Of a stretch of 64,000 bases of DNA, positions 23,955 through 47,549 are shown one piece after another (within the stretch, counting starts at the first letter, position 1; each line of letters opens with the position of its first letter). Origin of the DNA: Trebouxia sp. TZW2008 (Eukaryota; Chlorophyta; Trebouxiophyceae; Trebouxiales; Trebouxiaceae); contig BDIU01000123.1 in assembly GCA_002118135.1 (NCBI GenBank), positions 1-64,000 of the forward strand. The letters run 5' to 3'. The translations under genes and the position numbers were made by a program. The notes below the pieces were generated by a model. It made no database searches and was not told where the DNA came from. It saw only the letters and a list, made by a program, of their open reading frames with translations.

Positions 23955-24330
23955 AAAGGCGATTTTGCAGACTGCAGCTGCCGGGGCAGATGCTCAACTT
24001 GAAGGCTCCCATGACCCTAAGGGCAAGCAGGTTTTGCTGGTCCCACAGCCGACTCTACTTCCTTACAGACGCAATGAATTATGAACGGCAGTTTTAAAAT
24101 TTGTCATGCTATGAATACCTCTGCACAGTTGTTTACGCTGCAAACGCTCATGAATTCCTAGACACAGCTATTGCATCCTCATCAAGATGACATGATGATC
24201 TTCGACAGAGATCATGCGGTGTTCATGTGTTCCACGAAGGGGTTTTTTTGACCCCTATCGTCAGGCTGCTCATCGCATGGAAGACACTCCGGGACCCAAC
24301 ACTACAACAAAGGTATGTGATCGCAGGTAT
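23955..24330 (+). repeat. interspersed repeat family A, copy 3 (5'-truncated)
   Basis: This tandem neighbour of copy 2 starts at GCAGACTGCAGCTGCC and carries CTCAACTTG, GACCCTAAG, GCTGGTCCCACAGCCGA, TTTACGCTGC and the GACAGAGATCATGCGGTGTT core through GCTGCTCATCGCATGG. Confidence 0.75.
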
Positions 24331-24365
24331 GTGCCATATTTGCACTGACTCGGGTGCGGCTCCTA

Positions 24366-24584
24366 CGTATCGGCGAATCCGACACGTGTATTCCCGTGTC
24401 CGTGAATGCACGATTCGCGTGTCAAACTGACCTAATGCGGCAAATGCTAGGGTATCGGGTATATACAGGCTTTTTCGACGGGAAAGCCTTTCACTTACAT
24501 TTCATGACTGAAAGGCTTTCCGTACTATCACATGGACACGGCGAATATACGTATCGACGTATCCGACACGCGAATCCCCGTGTC
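24366..24584. mobile_element. small element with 35 bp direct repeats and central hairpin
   Basis: Positions 24366-24400 and 24550-24584 are near-identical direct repeats (CGTATCGGCGAATCCGACAC and CGTATCGACGTATCCGACAC starts, both ending CCCGTGTC). Midway, 24481-24493 and 24509-24521 form a perfect 13 bp inverted repeat (GGAAAGCCTTTCA / TGAAAGGCTTTCC) with a 15-base loop. The CG-rich composition is unlike the flanks. It may be a solo-LTR-like or MITE-like insertion; the class is unknown. Confidence 0.6.
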
Positions 24585-25070
24585 AAGAAGTAAAATTTGC
24601 CGAATCAGTGCAACTATGGTATGTGCAATTGGGTTGGCCTCATGACACCTGCATATGATCCCGACTGGCAGCGTTCACAAGGCAATGGCATGCAGAAATT
24701 CCTAGTGCATAAATTCAGTTGTGTCCTCGTCAAACATGTATCAGCATACATGCGACAACGCACCAGTGATGGAGTTACGTTTCAGATGCTGACTTGCCTG
24801 AAAGTGATCGTATCTGTAGATGTTACAGACTTGTGCTAGCAAGTTTGACAACCAGTTTCACCTAAGCAGTGGGAAGAGAGCTAACGATGCTGTCAAAATC
24901 TTTGGCATGAATCACTTGTGACTCAGCATCGACTAAAGCCTAGACAAGCACCATCAGCAGAATACGAACAAACTGTATCAAGCTTGACAAACTTGGCAGG
25001 ACGCATGCGGGTCCGCTGAGTCCCGCTGCCACCAATGTACGTGGATTTCTCATAAAATCCACCAAGCCCG
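24585..25070. other. upstream region of malic-enzyme-like gene
   Basis: From about 24920 this is homologous to 21420-21569, with a shared GGCAGGACGCATGCGGGT block, i.e. the duplicated promoter and 5' UTR. Nothing else is recognised. Confidence 0.6.
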
Positions 25071-30446
<5,376 letters not shown>

Positions 30447-31371
30447 AATCTGTCATGAGTTTTTAGTTGATGATCTAGAAGCAGGCTTCCAAACTGCGCT
30501 GATAAGCAAGCTTTGGAAACTTGCCAATCTGTCACGATTGCTAGCTTTGCACAGTCTGTTTGAGTTGTGTGCATGTCTGTCATATGATGCATGCTCTATG
30601 GCACAGAACACGAGCTGTTGTGGGCAGCAGCTTGTTGGAATGCTTTGTCATGTGAAGCAGTGAATCCCTGCTTATAGTGCATGTTCTGGCCCATGCTGTT
30701 ATGACTATCTGACGCGCTGCCTGTGAACAATTGACAATCTTCTGAACGTGAACACGTGTATGCGCAGCCTGTGATCTGTGACAGGGATCAATTCGGCTCA
30801 TCTGTTGCTTGCATTGCTTGCAACAATTCACAATCTTTGAACGTGAACACGCATTTGCATAGGTTTTGACAGGGGCCAACTCGACTCATCTGTTGCTTGC
30901 ATTGAAACTCGTCATTGCATGAGGACAGCACATCTATGTGTGGATACGTGCAAATGCATGCTAGCCAAGCACGGTATTTGCCACATACTGCGGCCAGTTC
31001 TTGAGACCACACATTGCTTTCAGCGTGCACACCAACGAATATTACATGTGTTTGTACATCATGACTTTCATCTGTTTTGCGACAATTGCTGTTTGAACAG
31101 TACACAATAAGAGCTAGGTGATGTCAGATGCTGCAACGCAACAGCTGACAACACCTACATCACCGACACATACTGAGCTGCTGCAATACATAGCTGTACA
31201 TGTTCATCCTGCTGGGGCTGGCTGTATGTGCAACAACTGATGGCTTGCACAAGAACAGAAGGTCAACGCTGCGGACAGAAAAGGCAATAAGGGGAGAAAA
31301 TGCAATGGTACTGCTTGTTGCAGTTGAAGCTTTTGATGTCTTTTGGGCTTTTGTGGCTGCTGTCATGCTTT
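30447..31371. other. convergent intergenic region, two-copy tandem repeat
   Basis: This lies between the stops of the malic-enzyme-like gene (+) and glutamine synthetase (-). At about 30725-30905 a ~120 bp unit (CACAATCTTTGAACGTGAAC, CTCATCTGTTGCTTGCATTG) occurs twice. No gene is seen; both 3' UTRs should lie here. Confidence 0.6.
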
Positions 31372-34003
31372 TCAAGACAAAAGCGCAGTCTCGACCAGCA
31401 GCTTGGTGACAACATATGGGTCCAAGTTGGATGCTGGCCGCCTGTCCTCATAGTACCCACACTTGTCAACTGGAACATTTCTGCCAACTCTGATGGAGAC
31501 ACCTCTGTTAGCTACGCCCCAGCTGAAGTCCTCCATGCTTGATGTCTCATGCTTGCCTGAAAGCAACAGTCAAGCAAGATTAGTGAAAAACTACCACCAC
31601 ACCACAAGCGTGGCACCCAAAGACAAGACATAGGTGGTTGATCTGACTGGTACCAAACACCTGTTGGCCCAAAAGCTGGCTGTTGCAGTTCTAGCAGATA
31701 CTGTTTGCAAGGCAGCAAATATGCGTTACACTGTTTGCGTAGCAACATTACACAATTGTTATTGCACTTGCCATTCAGACAGACTTGGCCCAACGGCTCG
31801 CTGTTGAAGCTCTACTGCTTGTGAAGGTACTAACAGCTCCGCATGTCACTGCATGTAAACTCATAGACAAGCAACAGCCCTGCTCAATGACTCAGTTATG
31901 ATATTGTGCATGGCATGCAGCTTCAAGTCAACACCTCTAGACTTGCAGGCACTGCCCTCCCCAAGGATGAGCAGCAGCTATAAGCAAGAAAACGCAATTT
32001 TAACGGGATGCAAATTCAGTTGATGCAACGTCAAGTGACAGCAGGAGATGCTGCAAGTACACCTGTAAGTCTGCGCTCATTGCCCTCTCCATATGAGGCA
32101 ATGTGAAGTGCATGCTTCTTCTCAAGCTTCTTCATGTGGGCTTGAATCACATCCCACCCAGTTCCCTCCTTCCTGGTAGAATTACTGCTGAAGTTGACGT
32201 GACCTCCAGCACCGTTCCAGTCACCTGCATTGTAGCATCGCTGCATGTCATAGACATGCATTGCAAAAATAATGACGGAAGACTTTGCCCGCAAACATGG
32301 AAAATATCAGAGCTTTGTATGATGTAAGTGTGCAGAGATGACATATTGTGCTTCAAAACAACCGCAAGGTCTGCAAAGTATCGTTTGCCTGGAGTTGGGT
32401 GCTGAGCAGGTCAAGCAGAGCCTGTCTGAGAAGCTGCTGATGTACATGGGCAGTAGTGCAGCAGCACAAATATGATGACACGCTCTAGATTTGTGCATTA
32501 GATACAGATCAGTGCAATGATGTGTCGTGCCATTCAACGACAAGATGTGGTGTCTGCAGCTTTGCTCAAAATTGCCAGGTGAGTGAATACGTACAGCATT
32601 GCAGCGAGCTGTCACTAGCCTAGCACAGGCAAGAGGTTGAATGAGCCCAGAACAGTGAATTTGGAACAAAAGGCAGCAATGTAGCAAACTGTTACTGACC
32701 TGACTCGAGGTTGGGTCAAATGCACTCAAAATGCTAAATGCATACACAGGCGTACTGCGGTATTGCAGCAAGCCATCACTGACCTCACTGAGTTTTGGAG
32801 TCGAATGATCCCAAGTCTTTGTTAATTGAATAGCAGACTTTGCTATCTTGGGCACAAATGATTAGAGGTATGGAAGCATGCCAAAGGCAGTGCATATGAT
32901 TAGATTTGCAGCAATCTATTACCTGGCACAGGCTTGGGGTCAAATAAGCCCAGATAATTTAACAGCTCGCCAACCCTCATCAACGGGTAGCAGGCCATTC
33001 ACATCTGACATATGTGTGAGGTCAACTGAAACCAGAACATTGTGCTGTTTTGCAGTGTGCAGTATTGCAGCGAGCTGTGACTAACCTGGCACAGGCTTGG
33101 GGTCAAATGAGCCCAGAACGTTGAACAGCTCGCCCACCCTCAGTAGCAGGTAGCGCGCCATCCACATCTGGTCACCAGCCTCAATCCCAGTGCAGGGTCC
33201 AACCTGGAACTCCCACTGTGCTGGCATGACCTCAGCGTTGACACCAGAGATCTTGATGCCAGCGTACATGCAGGCCTTGTAGTGAGCCTCAACAACCTCA
33301 CGCCCAATGGCATTGCCAGGGCCGGCACTGCAGTAGTATGGTCCCTGAGGTCCTGGGAAACCACACTTAGGCCATCCCAGAGGCCACTTGCTGGCTGCGT
33401 TCAGCAAGGTGTACTCCTGCTCAATGCCGAACCATGGCTCCTGGTCCTTCACCTTTTCCATGGCAAGGTTGGCATCGTGACGAGTGTTTGTGGGAATAGG
33501 CTTCATTGGAATCTTGGTTTCGCCCTTCTCGTCCAACCTGGGAGGTTCGTAACAGTCACACATGACTAGGATGTTGTCGCCGGGATGTCTGAAGGGGTCG
33601 CGATACATGGCCCTGCAGTCACGAAGCAGCATGTCGACATGCATGGCTGTCAGCTCAAGCTTTGCTTGGGCGGCATGCTGACTCGCAGCATCATTGAACG
33701 GCTCTCATATTATCATCCCACTCACCTGGGAACGAGGAAGACCTCGCTGTCGTCTCCAGGCGCCTGACCGGTCGAAGATCCGTCAAAGTTCCACACAGGC
33801 AAGTCTTCGACTTTGGTTGGCTTCTTGGTTAGTGTTTTTGTCTTTGACCGAAGGTCGTACCCAGTGCCGCCGATCCATACGTACTCTGCGGCGTACATGT
33901 CTTTCTGGTCCAAGTTCTCGAACTTCTGACATAGCTTAGAGTCCAGAAGCGAGTCAATCCTCTCCGTTGTGCCAAACACATGGGCAAGCTCGTGAGCGGA
34001 CAT
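31372..34003 (-). CDS. GLN: glutamine synthetase (GSII)
   Basis: Four exons (33726-34003, 33086-33612, 32063-32224, 31372-31556) give 383 residues, the normal length of a eukaryotic GSII. It makes glutamine from glutamate, ammonia and ATP. Motifs in order: [15 protein letters not shown] and [16 protein letters not shown] in the beta-grasp domain, [19 protein letters not shown] (metal-site glutamates), [32 protein letters not shown] joined to [23 protein letters not shown] (ATP and glutamate site) and [11 protein letters not shown] with [14 protein letters not shown]. The protein ends ETALLS. The start [11 protein letters not shown] lacks an obvious plastid transit peptide, so a cytosolic enzyme is likely, though an upstream exon could add one because an acceptor-like CAG sits just before. 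The second intron carries decoy copies of the exon 2 donor edge. Confidence 0.95.
32600..33012 (-). repeat. donor-side exon-edge array after GS exon 2
   Basis: Exon 2 ends at 33086. Its last ~30-90 bases plus donor recur downstream in the intron near 32920, 32777, 32697 and 32611. The best copy (32920-33010) repeats the stretch encoding [13 protein letters not shown] with a GTAAT donor. Others keep GTCAGT or show GCTAGT. Only the first, real exon continues the protein. Confidence 0.8.
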
Positions 34004-34512
34004 GATAGAGGATGTCTGCAAGGATGTGCGTTTACTACAATTACAGCAGCGCGTTGATTGCTCGGCGATTGAACTTGATCAACGACTATCGAAAGTGTTG
34101 CAGCGCTGTACCAAATCGGCAACAGCGAGATCAGCCGCGATGGTACTTTGTGCTGTACAGACCATTAGTCACAAGGCAAAATAAGCAAATTAGCCTTGCG
34201 AGGGGTCCTTTTTTGGGTGCCGGTTGAGCCAGTGTTGTAAGAAAAGATTGGCCTGCAAAATGTGTCTGGGCGCAGCATGCATGTCTAGCTTCCTGCAGTG
34301 CAAGAGCTTCGAGACGTTTACAAATTGTCAAGCAAACTGATGAGGCATGGCACAAAAGCTGTGAACAAAGGCAGCTTGCTAACCCGCACTTTGATGACAT
34401 TCGTTGATGCTGAAACAGCATTCCTGCTAAACTCATGTGACTCATTATACTCATTGTGCGTAAGCTAAGTAGCAGAAAACACATTGACCAGGCTGAGACA
34501 ACACTTCACACA
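34004..34512. other. intergenic between GS and CDC48
   Basis: A 509 bp gap holds the GS promoter and 5' UTR and the CDC48 3' UTR, both genes reading leftward. No other feature is recognised. Confidence 0.5.
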
Positions 34513-41483
<6,971 letters not shown>

Positions 41484-42629
41484 CGCAGCCACTGATCAGA
41501 AGCTGCTAGCTCTCAGATAGGTCAACTCGCGTTGCGCGATGCAACGCAACCACCAAGGTTGCGATTCAAGCTGTACAATGGCGACTCGCTCTACAAGCCC
41601 TGGGTCGCACAGGCTTGAGCTTACACGAGGCGCTGACACGAGCACCTTTCTCAAAGCTTCCCGAAGAGGCCCTGCCTCGTTAGGGCGGTGCTGAAGCCTT
41701 TTCACCTAAGTTCTTCTTCCAATGAGCATGTTGAGCAATTGTGCCCAGTGCGCGGCGTCCTTGTCACGCATGCGTGAAACAGCAAGCCGCAATCCTTGTG
41801 TGCCAGAGACTGCTTAAGGCAAGATCAACACGCATGCAACATGCACAAGCTGCCTCTCAAGTCCTTTGATGATGTTTGTTTACAACACGTTGCATGCAAG
41901 TTGGCTGAGCTCAATCTAATTGCAACATTTGCAGTACAGTGAACCCTTGACTCTGCGTTTGTTGGCTACGGAACGGTTGATAACTAAAGGAGAACGGTGC
42001 TTCTGACTCCAGACACCAGCCAAATATGACACTAAGTGAACTCGAACCCTAAAAGCAATGGTGTACATACATCATGACCACCACCAAAAGGCGCATGTAC
42101 ATGTAGTTACTGTTTCAAAGATATTGCCAACCTGACTCTGAAGTGCATCAATTGAAGTGTGAAACAACTTGATTTTGGAACAAATCTATAGAGTACACGA
42201 CAAACCCAGAAGGACTGATTTTCAACAGCCGCATGGGATAACAGCAGGGCTTAAACACCAAAATGCATGCGTTGTGCATGTTGTGTGCGTAATCCACTCG
42301 GCAAAGACAGCAGCTGTACTTTCACAACTGACGCTGAAACTCTGATGCAATACCAATGAGCATCACATTGCACATTGGCTGCACCTTTACCAAAAAAACT
42401 AACAGCCAAAATTTTTAGATCAAAGTGTACATCTGCAAAAACAGAATGACGTGAATCTGAAGCTTTGGAGCGCTGTGCTGAACTGCAAAATTGCAGACTG
42501 CAAAATTGCAAATTGAAAACTTGAAGCCATAGGGCAGCAACAGAAGGCCGTCCTGGCCTTGATGGCCTTCTGTTTGTGACTGAAAGGTCACTTTGGGCAT
42601 GAGTGTATCTGTGTAGCCTTCTGTTCATT
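41484..42629. other. intergenic between CDC48 and DUF3110 genes
   Basis: About 1.1 kb contains the CDC48 promoter side and the 3' UTR of the DUF3110 gene. A TACAGTGAACCCTTGACTCT stretch at 41936 resembles a TIR element end but lacks a partner. No exon is seen. Confidence 0.4.
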
Positions 42630-44644
42630 TTAGCCATCTAGCTGCATGAGCTTTTCAAGGCGAGAGCGCAACTCTTCCAATGCCATGGCACTTTCATTTG
42701 GCAGATACACGCCTGCGTTGTTGAAGGGCTGCTGTGCTGTGTTGCTGTCCAGATAAGGGTACGGCACGTCATCAGCCTGATCAGTGCTTTCATCAACAAC
42801 ACTCCACAGACCATTCCTGTAGGAAAAGCAGCGAATGAGGAACCCAGAAAAAGCAGCAGCTGTAATAAGTGCAAGAAGAACAGGTGCTGCGGAAATTGGA
42901 TAAGAGTATTGAGGCTGAATACTCCAATTGCTCATCGGACGAGGTGCATCGCAATGGTCAACAAGCAGAAGGCAAATACAAAGTGCCCAACAACCAGCAT
43001 AATGATTGCCAACAAGCGCTGCAATGCAGCATGCCTGCAGGCTCAGCATAATGCCTCGAGGCTCATAGGCATGTCTGAAGGCTTGAAAGGATGTCTGAAG
43101 GCTTGAAAGTATGTCTGACAGCTCAGGAATATCACCTCAATCTCAATGACCTCTCCCAGTCAGTAATGTCCACATTGAAGTCAGGGGGAGAGATGATAGA
43201 GCCCGTCTGCTCCAGCCGACAGTTGTAACCAGCTTCTTGGCAGAAGTCCAACAGCTCTGAGGGGTTGATGGGGACAACACTGGGTGCACGATCCATTGTT
43301 GCTTCCAAACGGCTGGCATATCGTGTGGCGTCCTCAGCGCTCTCAAAGGCAATAATGGTTTCCTGAGGCAACTGGTCAGCACCTGGCACTGCTCTGACTG
43401 AGTAGATGCCTTCTGGGTCACCCTCACCAACACCAAACAAGATAACATGCACCTGCCACACAATTGCTTTGTCAGAAGCAGGAATGCAGAACTCCGCATG
43501 CAATGCTTTGTCAGAAGCAGAGGTCCAGAATTGCTTGTGTGTGGAATGACTACATCTGTGGGATAACTGTTGCATTACTGCATCTGTCAAGGAGGGTGAT
43601 GGAATGCTCATCTCAGAATTGAGTGAGGACTAGACAGACCTTTGAAACCAATAGACACATCAGAACACAGATGATGCCTCCAGCATGTGTGAATATGTGG
43701 AGACCTGACAGCAGAGTAAGCAGAGGTGACACATGCATGCATGATGCAAATCTTGCGCATGGTCTTTGATTCTGACCTCATATGCATGCAGCGAAGGCAA
43801 AGTGCAGAGGACTGACCCGGCCATATTCATCCCAGTAGTTCGTTTTGCTAGCGAGGCCATGCTGCCAGAGCCTATCTTTACAAGGCGCCTTGATGTCACC
43901 ACTACACCGTGTTACTGATGTGTCTGAGGAGATTTCTGAAAAGTCAATCATGTCCCATGTGGTTACGTCGCCTTGCAGCCATATGCCAGCACCATGAGGT
44001 GAGGAGAACTTTGCCTGTGCTCTGTTTTGATTAAGTGCCTACAAGCAGACAAACAACATTTGAGCAGCTGGAACATAGAGTCAAACCCTGTGTGCAAACT
44101 CAAGAGAATAGGACAAATGCTATGATTCTGTGCTGTATGTAGAGCGGAAAGCCTCCTTTTGCTTACCCTCCACTCATAGTCAATGCTGTCTAATGGTCGA
44201 AACCTGGGTCCAAGTCCAAAGTCAGGGTTGGAGTGGGACTGAGAACGACACTTGACATTGCCATGCCGCCTTGAGGTTCTACACCTGCCTGCAAAATAGC
44301 ACAAATAGCTTTGGTTGCAAGTCATCAGGACCTCGGCAAAGTTAGGGTGTGACAGCGGACATCAATTTGCAACCCAACAGGGTCTTTCGGTGCAATGCAA
44401 AATTGTATGTAGCTCATCACGCCTGGCGCGCGAGCCATGCAAGCAGTGCAGGTCAGTTGGCCGCCGTGAGGTGGGTCGGTGAGGTGACCGAAAGGAAGTT
44501 GTTGACAAATATGCATCAGTGCTGTGTGGCCAGCTGATACGAGCATGTACCTGCCGACGCTGTCGATCCTTGAACGGCTCTGCCACTCGTGCTACAGGAC
44601 AAAGAACACCTAGCTGGCAGGGGAATCCCGTAAGCTCCAGCCAT
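42630..44644 (-). CDS. plastid-targeted DUF3110 protein
   Basis: Five phase-consistent exons (44551-44644, 44167-44288, 43817-44038, 43136-43452, 42630-42816) give 313 residues. The first exon is Ser/Ala/Arg-rich (MAGAYGIPLPARCSLSCSTS), typical of a chloroplast transit peptide. The middle has a FGLGPRFRPLDSIDYEWR stretch and WDEYGR. The domain starting VHVILFGVGEGDPEGIYSVR, with IIAFESAEDATRYASRLEA and LLDFCQEAGYNCRL, matches the DUF3110 family of cyanobacteria and plastids. The C-terminus is a short helix (ALEELRSRLEKLMQLDG). Molecular function is not known for the family. The transit peptide and plastid location are inferred from composition. Confidence 0.82.
43035..43135. repeat. short tandem repeat in DUF3110 gene intron 4
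   Basis: Copies of GGCATGTCTGAAGGCTTGAA at ~25 bp spacing directly follow the donor of exon 4 on the minus strand. Confidence 0.6.
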
Positions 44645-45591
44645 TGCTGCGCTTTCACTGGTGGCGTCAGAGCAGGACCCAGCACACCACCAGCTGCAGC
44701 ACAAAGCGCTGTCGCTTGCAATTGGCTGAGGAATTACTTGCAAAGCGCAGCGCAAAGAACGCAAACCGGCAAACTCTATTCGATACCGAGCTTGCGGAGG
44801 ATCACGTGCGTTTACCCGTGATTTTGCGCAGTACTTTATTTGCACACATTCGTTGATCTTTTGCTGGGAATCGAAATGCAAGCTGAAGCAGCGAGCCGTT
44901 CTTAAGGGCAAGCTCAACAGCACAATGGGCATGGCAAGGCTTTGCATTTTATTTTGGTCACAATTGTTTTTAAACCAGTCAAAAACGGGCTTTGGAACAA
45001 CACTACAAGCCTGTCAAGACATGTTCTGCTATAGCACTAGCTGTCAAGCCACGCCTTGCTATAGTCCTATAGGCTAGCTAGCGCTATCAAAGCTTCTGAT
45101 GCAGCCGCACCAGTACTTATAGTGGTCAGCCCAGGACGATGCCCACATGTAGACAGGTTAAGCAGCTCCCTGAAACGCAATAATTAATGCCCTGCTATGT
45201 CTTTGGCATGAGACGTAGAGATGCTGGCCAGCTAAGCGCTGCGCATGCTGCCAGTCTTGGTTCATGAATCAGCATATCTTCAGCAGCCTGACATTGCTGT
45301 CAGGCTGGCTGGCTTGTTCAATTGAGTATCTGCACGAGCTGTCACTTGTGTGTGCTGGCACACTGGCCGACAGTCTTGACTGCTGACATTGAAGCAAGTT
45401 CAGCACAGCAGCTGATGCAGTGTGCTGCAGCTCAAGATCTGGTGAGATAATTGTGTTAAACTGTTCAAAGCAGCGTCCTTTGTTGAAAGCACGAACATTA
45501 GCGCTGTCCAAGCATGACAACAATGGTGCTGAAACAGCGATTCCAGCGCATATGTTCCATATTTCGCTTCACTGCCCTTAAAACCCAGCTC
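44645..45591. other. intergenic upstream of DUF3110 gene
   Basis: No exon is recognised. A ~25 bp unit (AGCCTGTCAAGACATGTTCTG / AGCTGTCAAGCCACGCC, both with GCTATAG) repeats twice near 45008-45070. The stretch next to 44645 is the likely promoter. Confidence 0.4.
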
Positions 45592-46620
45592 TCACTGCTG
45601 AACTATTCTGCCAATCAAGGTTTCCACTTGAGCAGAGTGTATGTGGACAGTCCAGCCACAAGCACAGCACTGCCTGCTGTTACTGTGCTCCCAAGTTCTG
45701 CCGTGTCTTGCAGGTAGGGTGAGGAGACAGTGAAAGCAGAATTGGTAAGGGTAGTGATGCTGCCACCTGGTCAATGACTGCACAACAGCACCTGCATCAC
45801 CACAGCTTGAGCAACCTGAAGGCATCTTCTCTACAGCAGAAAGCTGAAACAAAATACACAAAGAATTTGACAGTCAGAAAACAGCTCATTGTCTGCGATG
45901 GGTCTTGGCACCTCAGACTCGGACAAGCCTCTGAGCAATGTTTGGTCAATGCTATCAATACAAATGTCAATGCTGGCAGAGCAGGAATTTAAAGAGCAAC
46001 AGTACATTCCAAGCATCATCTCTGCAAGGTGACATCCAAGAGGTACTTGACCATCATCAATCTGTTGTGGCAGCTCAGACAGCAATTAGCCTTTCATTTA
46101 TGTCAATATTGGCAGCAGCAGCAGCAGCAGCAGCAGTGGCAGCAGCAACAGCACGCCACTCAGCAGCATTGCGTACGCAGCATGAGCGGTACAAAGCGAC
46201 AGTCTGGAGGCAGCTCACTGTCCCCAACGTATTCAGATAGTTCAGACAGAAACAAGCCTCTGGGTGATATCAATGTGCGATGCACTCATGACAGTCAGAA
46301 AACAGCTTACCATCAACAACTTGTTTTGGCAGCTCAGACAGTAACAAGGCTCTGACTAACGGCAACAACGGCAGCAGAAGCAGCAACAGCAGCAGCAGCA
46401 GGATAATCAGCAGCAATATGTTCAGCATACGAGCGATACCAGGTGACGGACTGGAGGCAGCTCACCGCAATCAACATGTTCAGACAGCTCACGCAGGGGC
46501 GAGCCTCTAACTGATGTCATTTCCTGATTGTCATGCTGCGCCAGCAGTGCATTGTGGCAGCTCAGAACTAAACAAACCCCTGAATACAGCCACTCCCAGC
46601 AGCAGCAGCAGCAGCAGCAC
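45592..46620 (-). pseudogene. CLT-derived pseudogene with donor-edge array
   Basis: At 45592-45861 the minus strand resembles the last CLT exon (AGAVVQSLT-like start, a CAAGACACGGCAGAACTTGG core, TTTCCACTTG). Upstream, at about 45890-46520, several copies of the 3' edge of CLT exon 6 recur (GGCAGCTCACCGCAATCAAC, CAGACAAGGACAAGCC-like, CTCTGAGTGATGTCAA-like), separated by CAG-rich tracts. Frames are broken. It represents a partial CLT copy that expanded in place. Confidence 0.75.
46108..46160. repeat. CAG/GCA trinucleotide tract
   Basis: A (GCA)n run with interruptions is present, with further runs near 46382-46403 and 46593-46620 inside the CLT-derived region. Similar CAG tracts lie beside the genuine CLT exon near 54945-54980 and 55090-55107. 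Confidence 0.8.
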
Positions 46621-47549
46621 ATGCGCTATTTGTTCAGCTCAATCCAGGGTGGTGTCTTTCTGCCATTGTTGACAGGAATACACACCAAATGACAGATGAT
46701 CACGTGGTGACTGTTTACTCGTGCTGTTTGCAGGCACCTCTTGGCACTGAGCAGGAGCTGTTGGCCACTGTGGGAGCTCCACGCTTCTTCTGCTGCCAAG
46801 TACTATTAGGTCAGCATTGCACTCTGGTCAGCATCAATCATCCTACCTGCCTAAACACTTGACCTGTCTTGTCTTGCCATCACGCTTGATGGCGTGACGT
46901 TTTGCAGCACCACAACTTTTGTTGGGTCCGCTAGACCTGGCAGGCAAGTGTTGCAGACCCTTCCAGTCACAAAGTTAACTGTATGCATCTCAATACACTG
47001 TGTTCAGCTCACAGGCCTGGTCCCACCACTTTCTCATGCTGCAATACTGACTGCAAACATGTAAAGGCGTTACGTGCTATCACTAGCAGAGGAGCTGCTG
47101 CAAAGCAATCTGCTACAACATTGGCACCTGCTGGATTGTAATGCAGGCAAGCAAACCTTCTTCTTCTTCTTCTGCAGCTGCAGACACAGCTGTTGAGTGT
47201 ATTGCCGCTGTGCCTGCACCATCCTGCTCAACACAGTTGTGATGGACGTTCTTTAGCTCCCAGTGTTTGCAAGATGGCTGTTGGCATGTGTGAGCCTGCT
47301 GCTGACGAGTCTTCTTCTTATTTTTGTGATGACCCTTCTCCTAATTCATCATCAGAGACTGCCTTGGGTGAGGAGGTTGATGCTGAGCTCCCTGAACCCT
47401 GGTTGATGGTGTCACAGATACGTATGCTACTGACCCTTGTGATGAGAACGAAGATTGCAAACATGTCCTTTGGTGACACATTTGTGGTATGAAAGGGAAA
47501 GGGTTTGAAAGGGTATCACATACAGGCGCCAAGTTCTATGGAAGCTACA
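46621..47549. other. unassigned sequence before retroelement remnant
   Basis: Short open stretches occur (e.g. 47193-47492, + strand, with an acidic Ser-rich SSSETALGEEVDAELPEPW segment) but no conserved domain is recognised. It may be the degenerate 5' part of the adjoining retroelement. Confidence 0.35.

Noticed and set aside
41930..42060. A complete TIR element at TACAG...
   Set aside because: Only one end-like 20-base stretch is present, with no partner inverted repeat or interior match.
44349..44856. Plus-strand genes overlapping the DUF3110 first exons
   Set aside because: The minus strand gives a phase-consistent transit peptide and DUF3110 protein; the plus frames are shadows.
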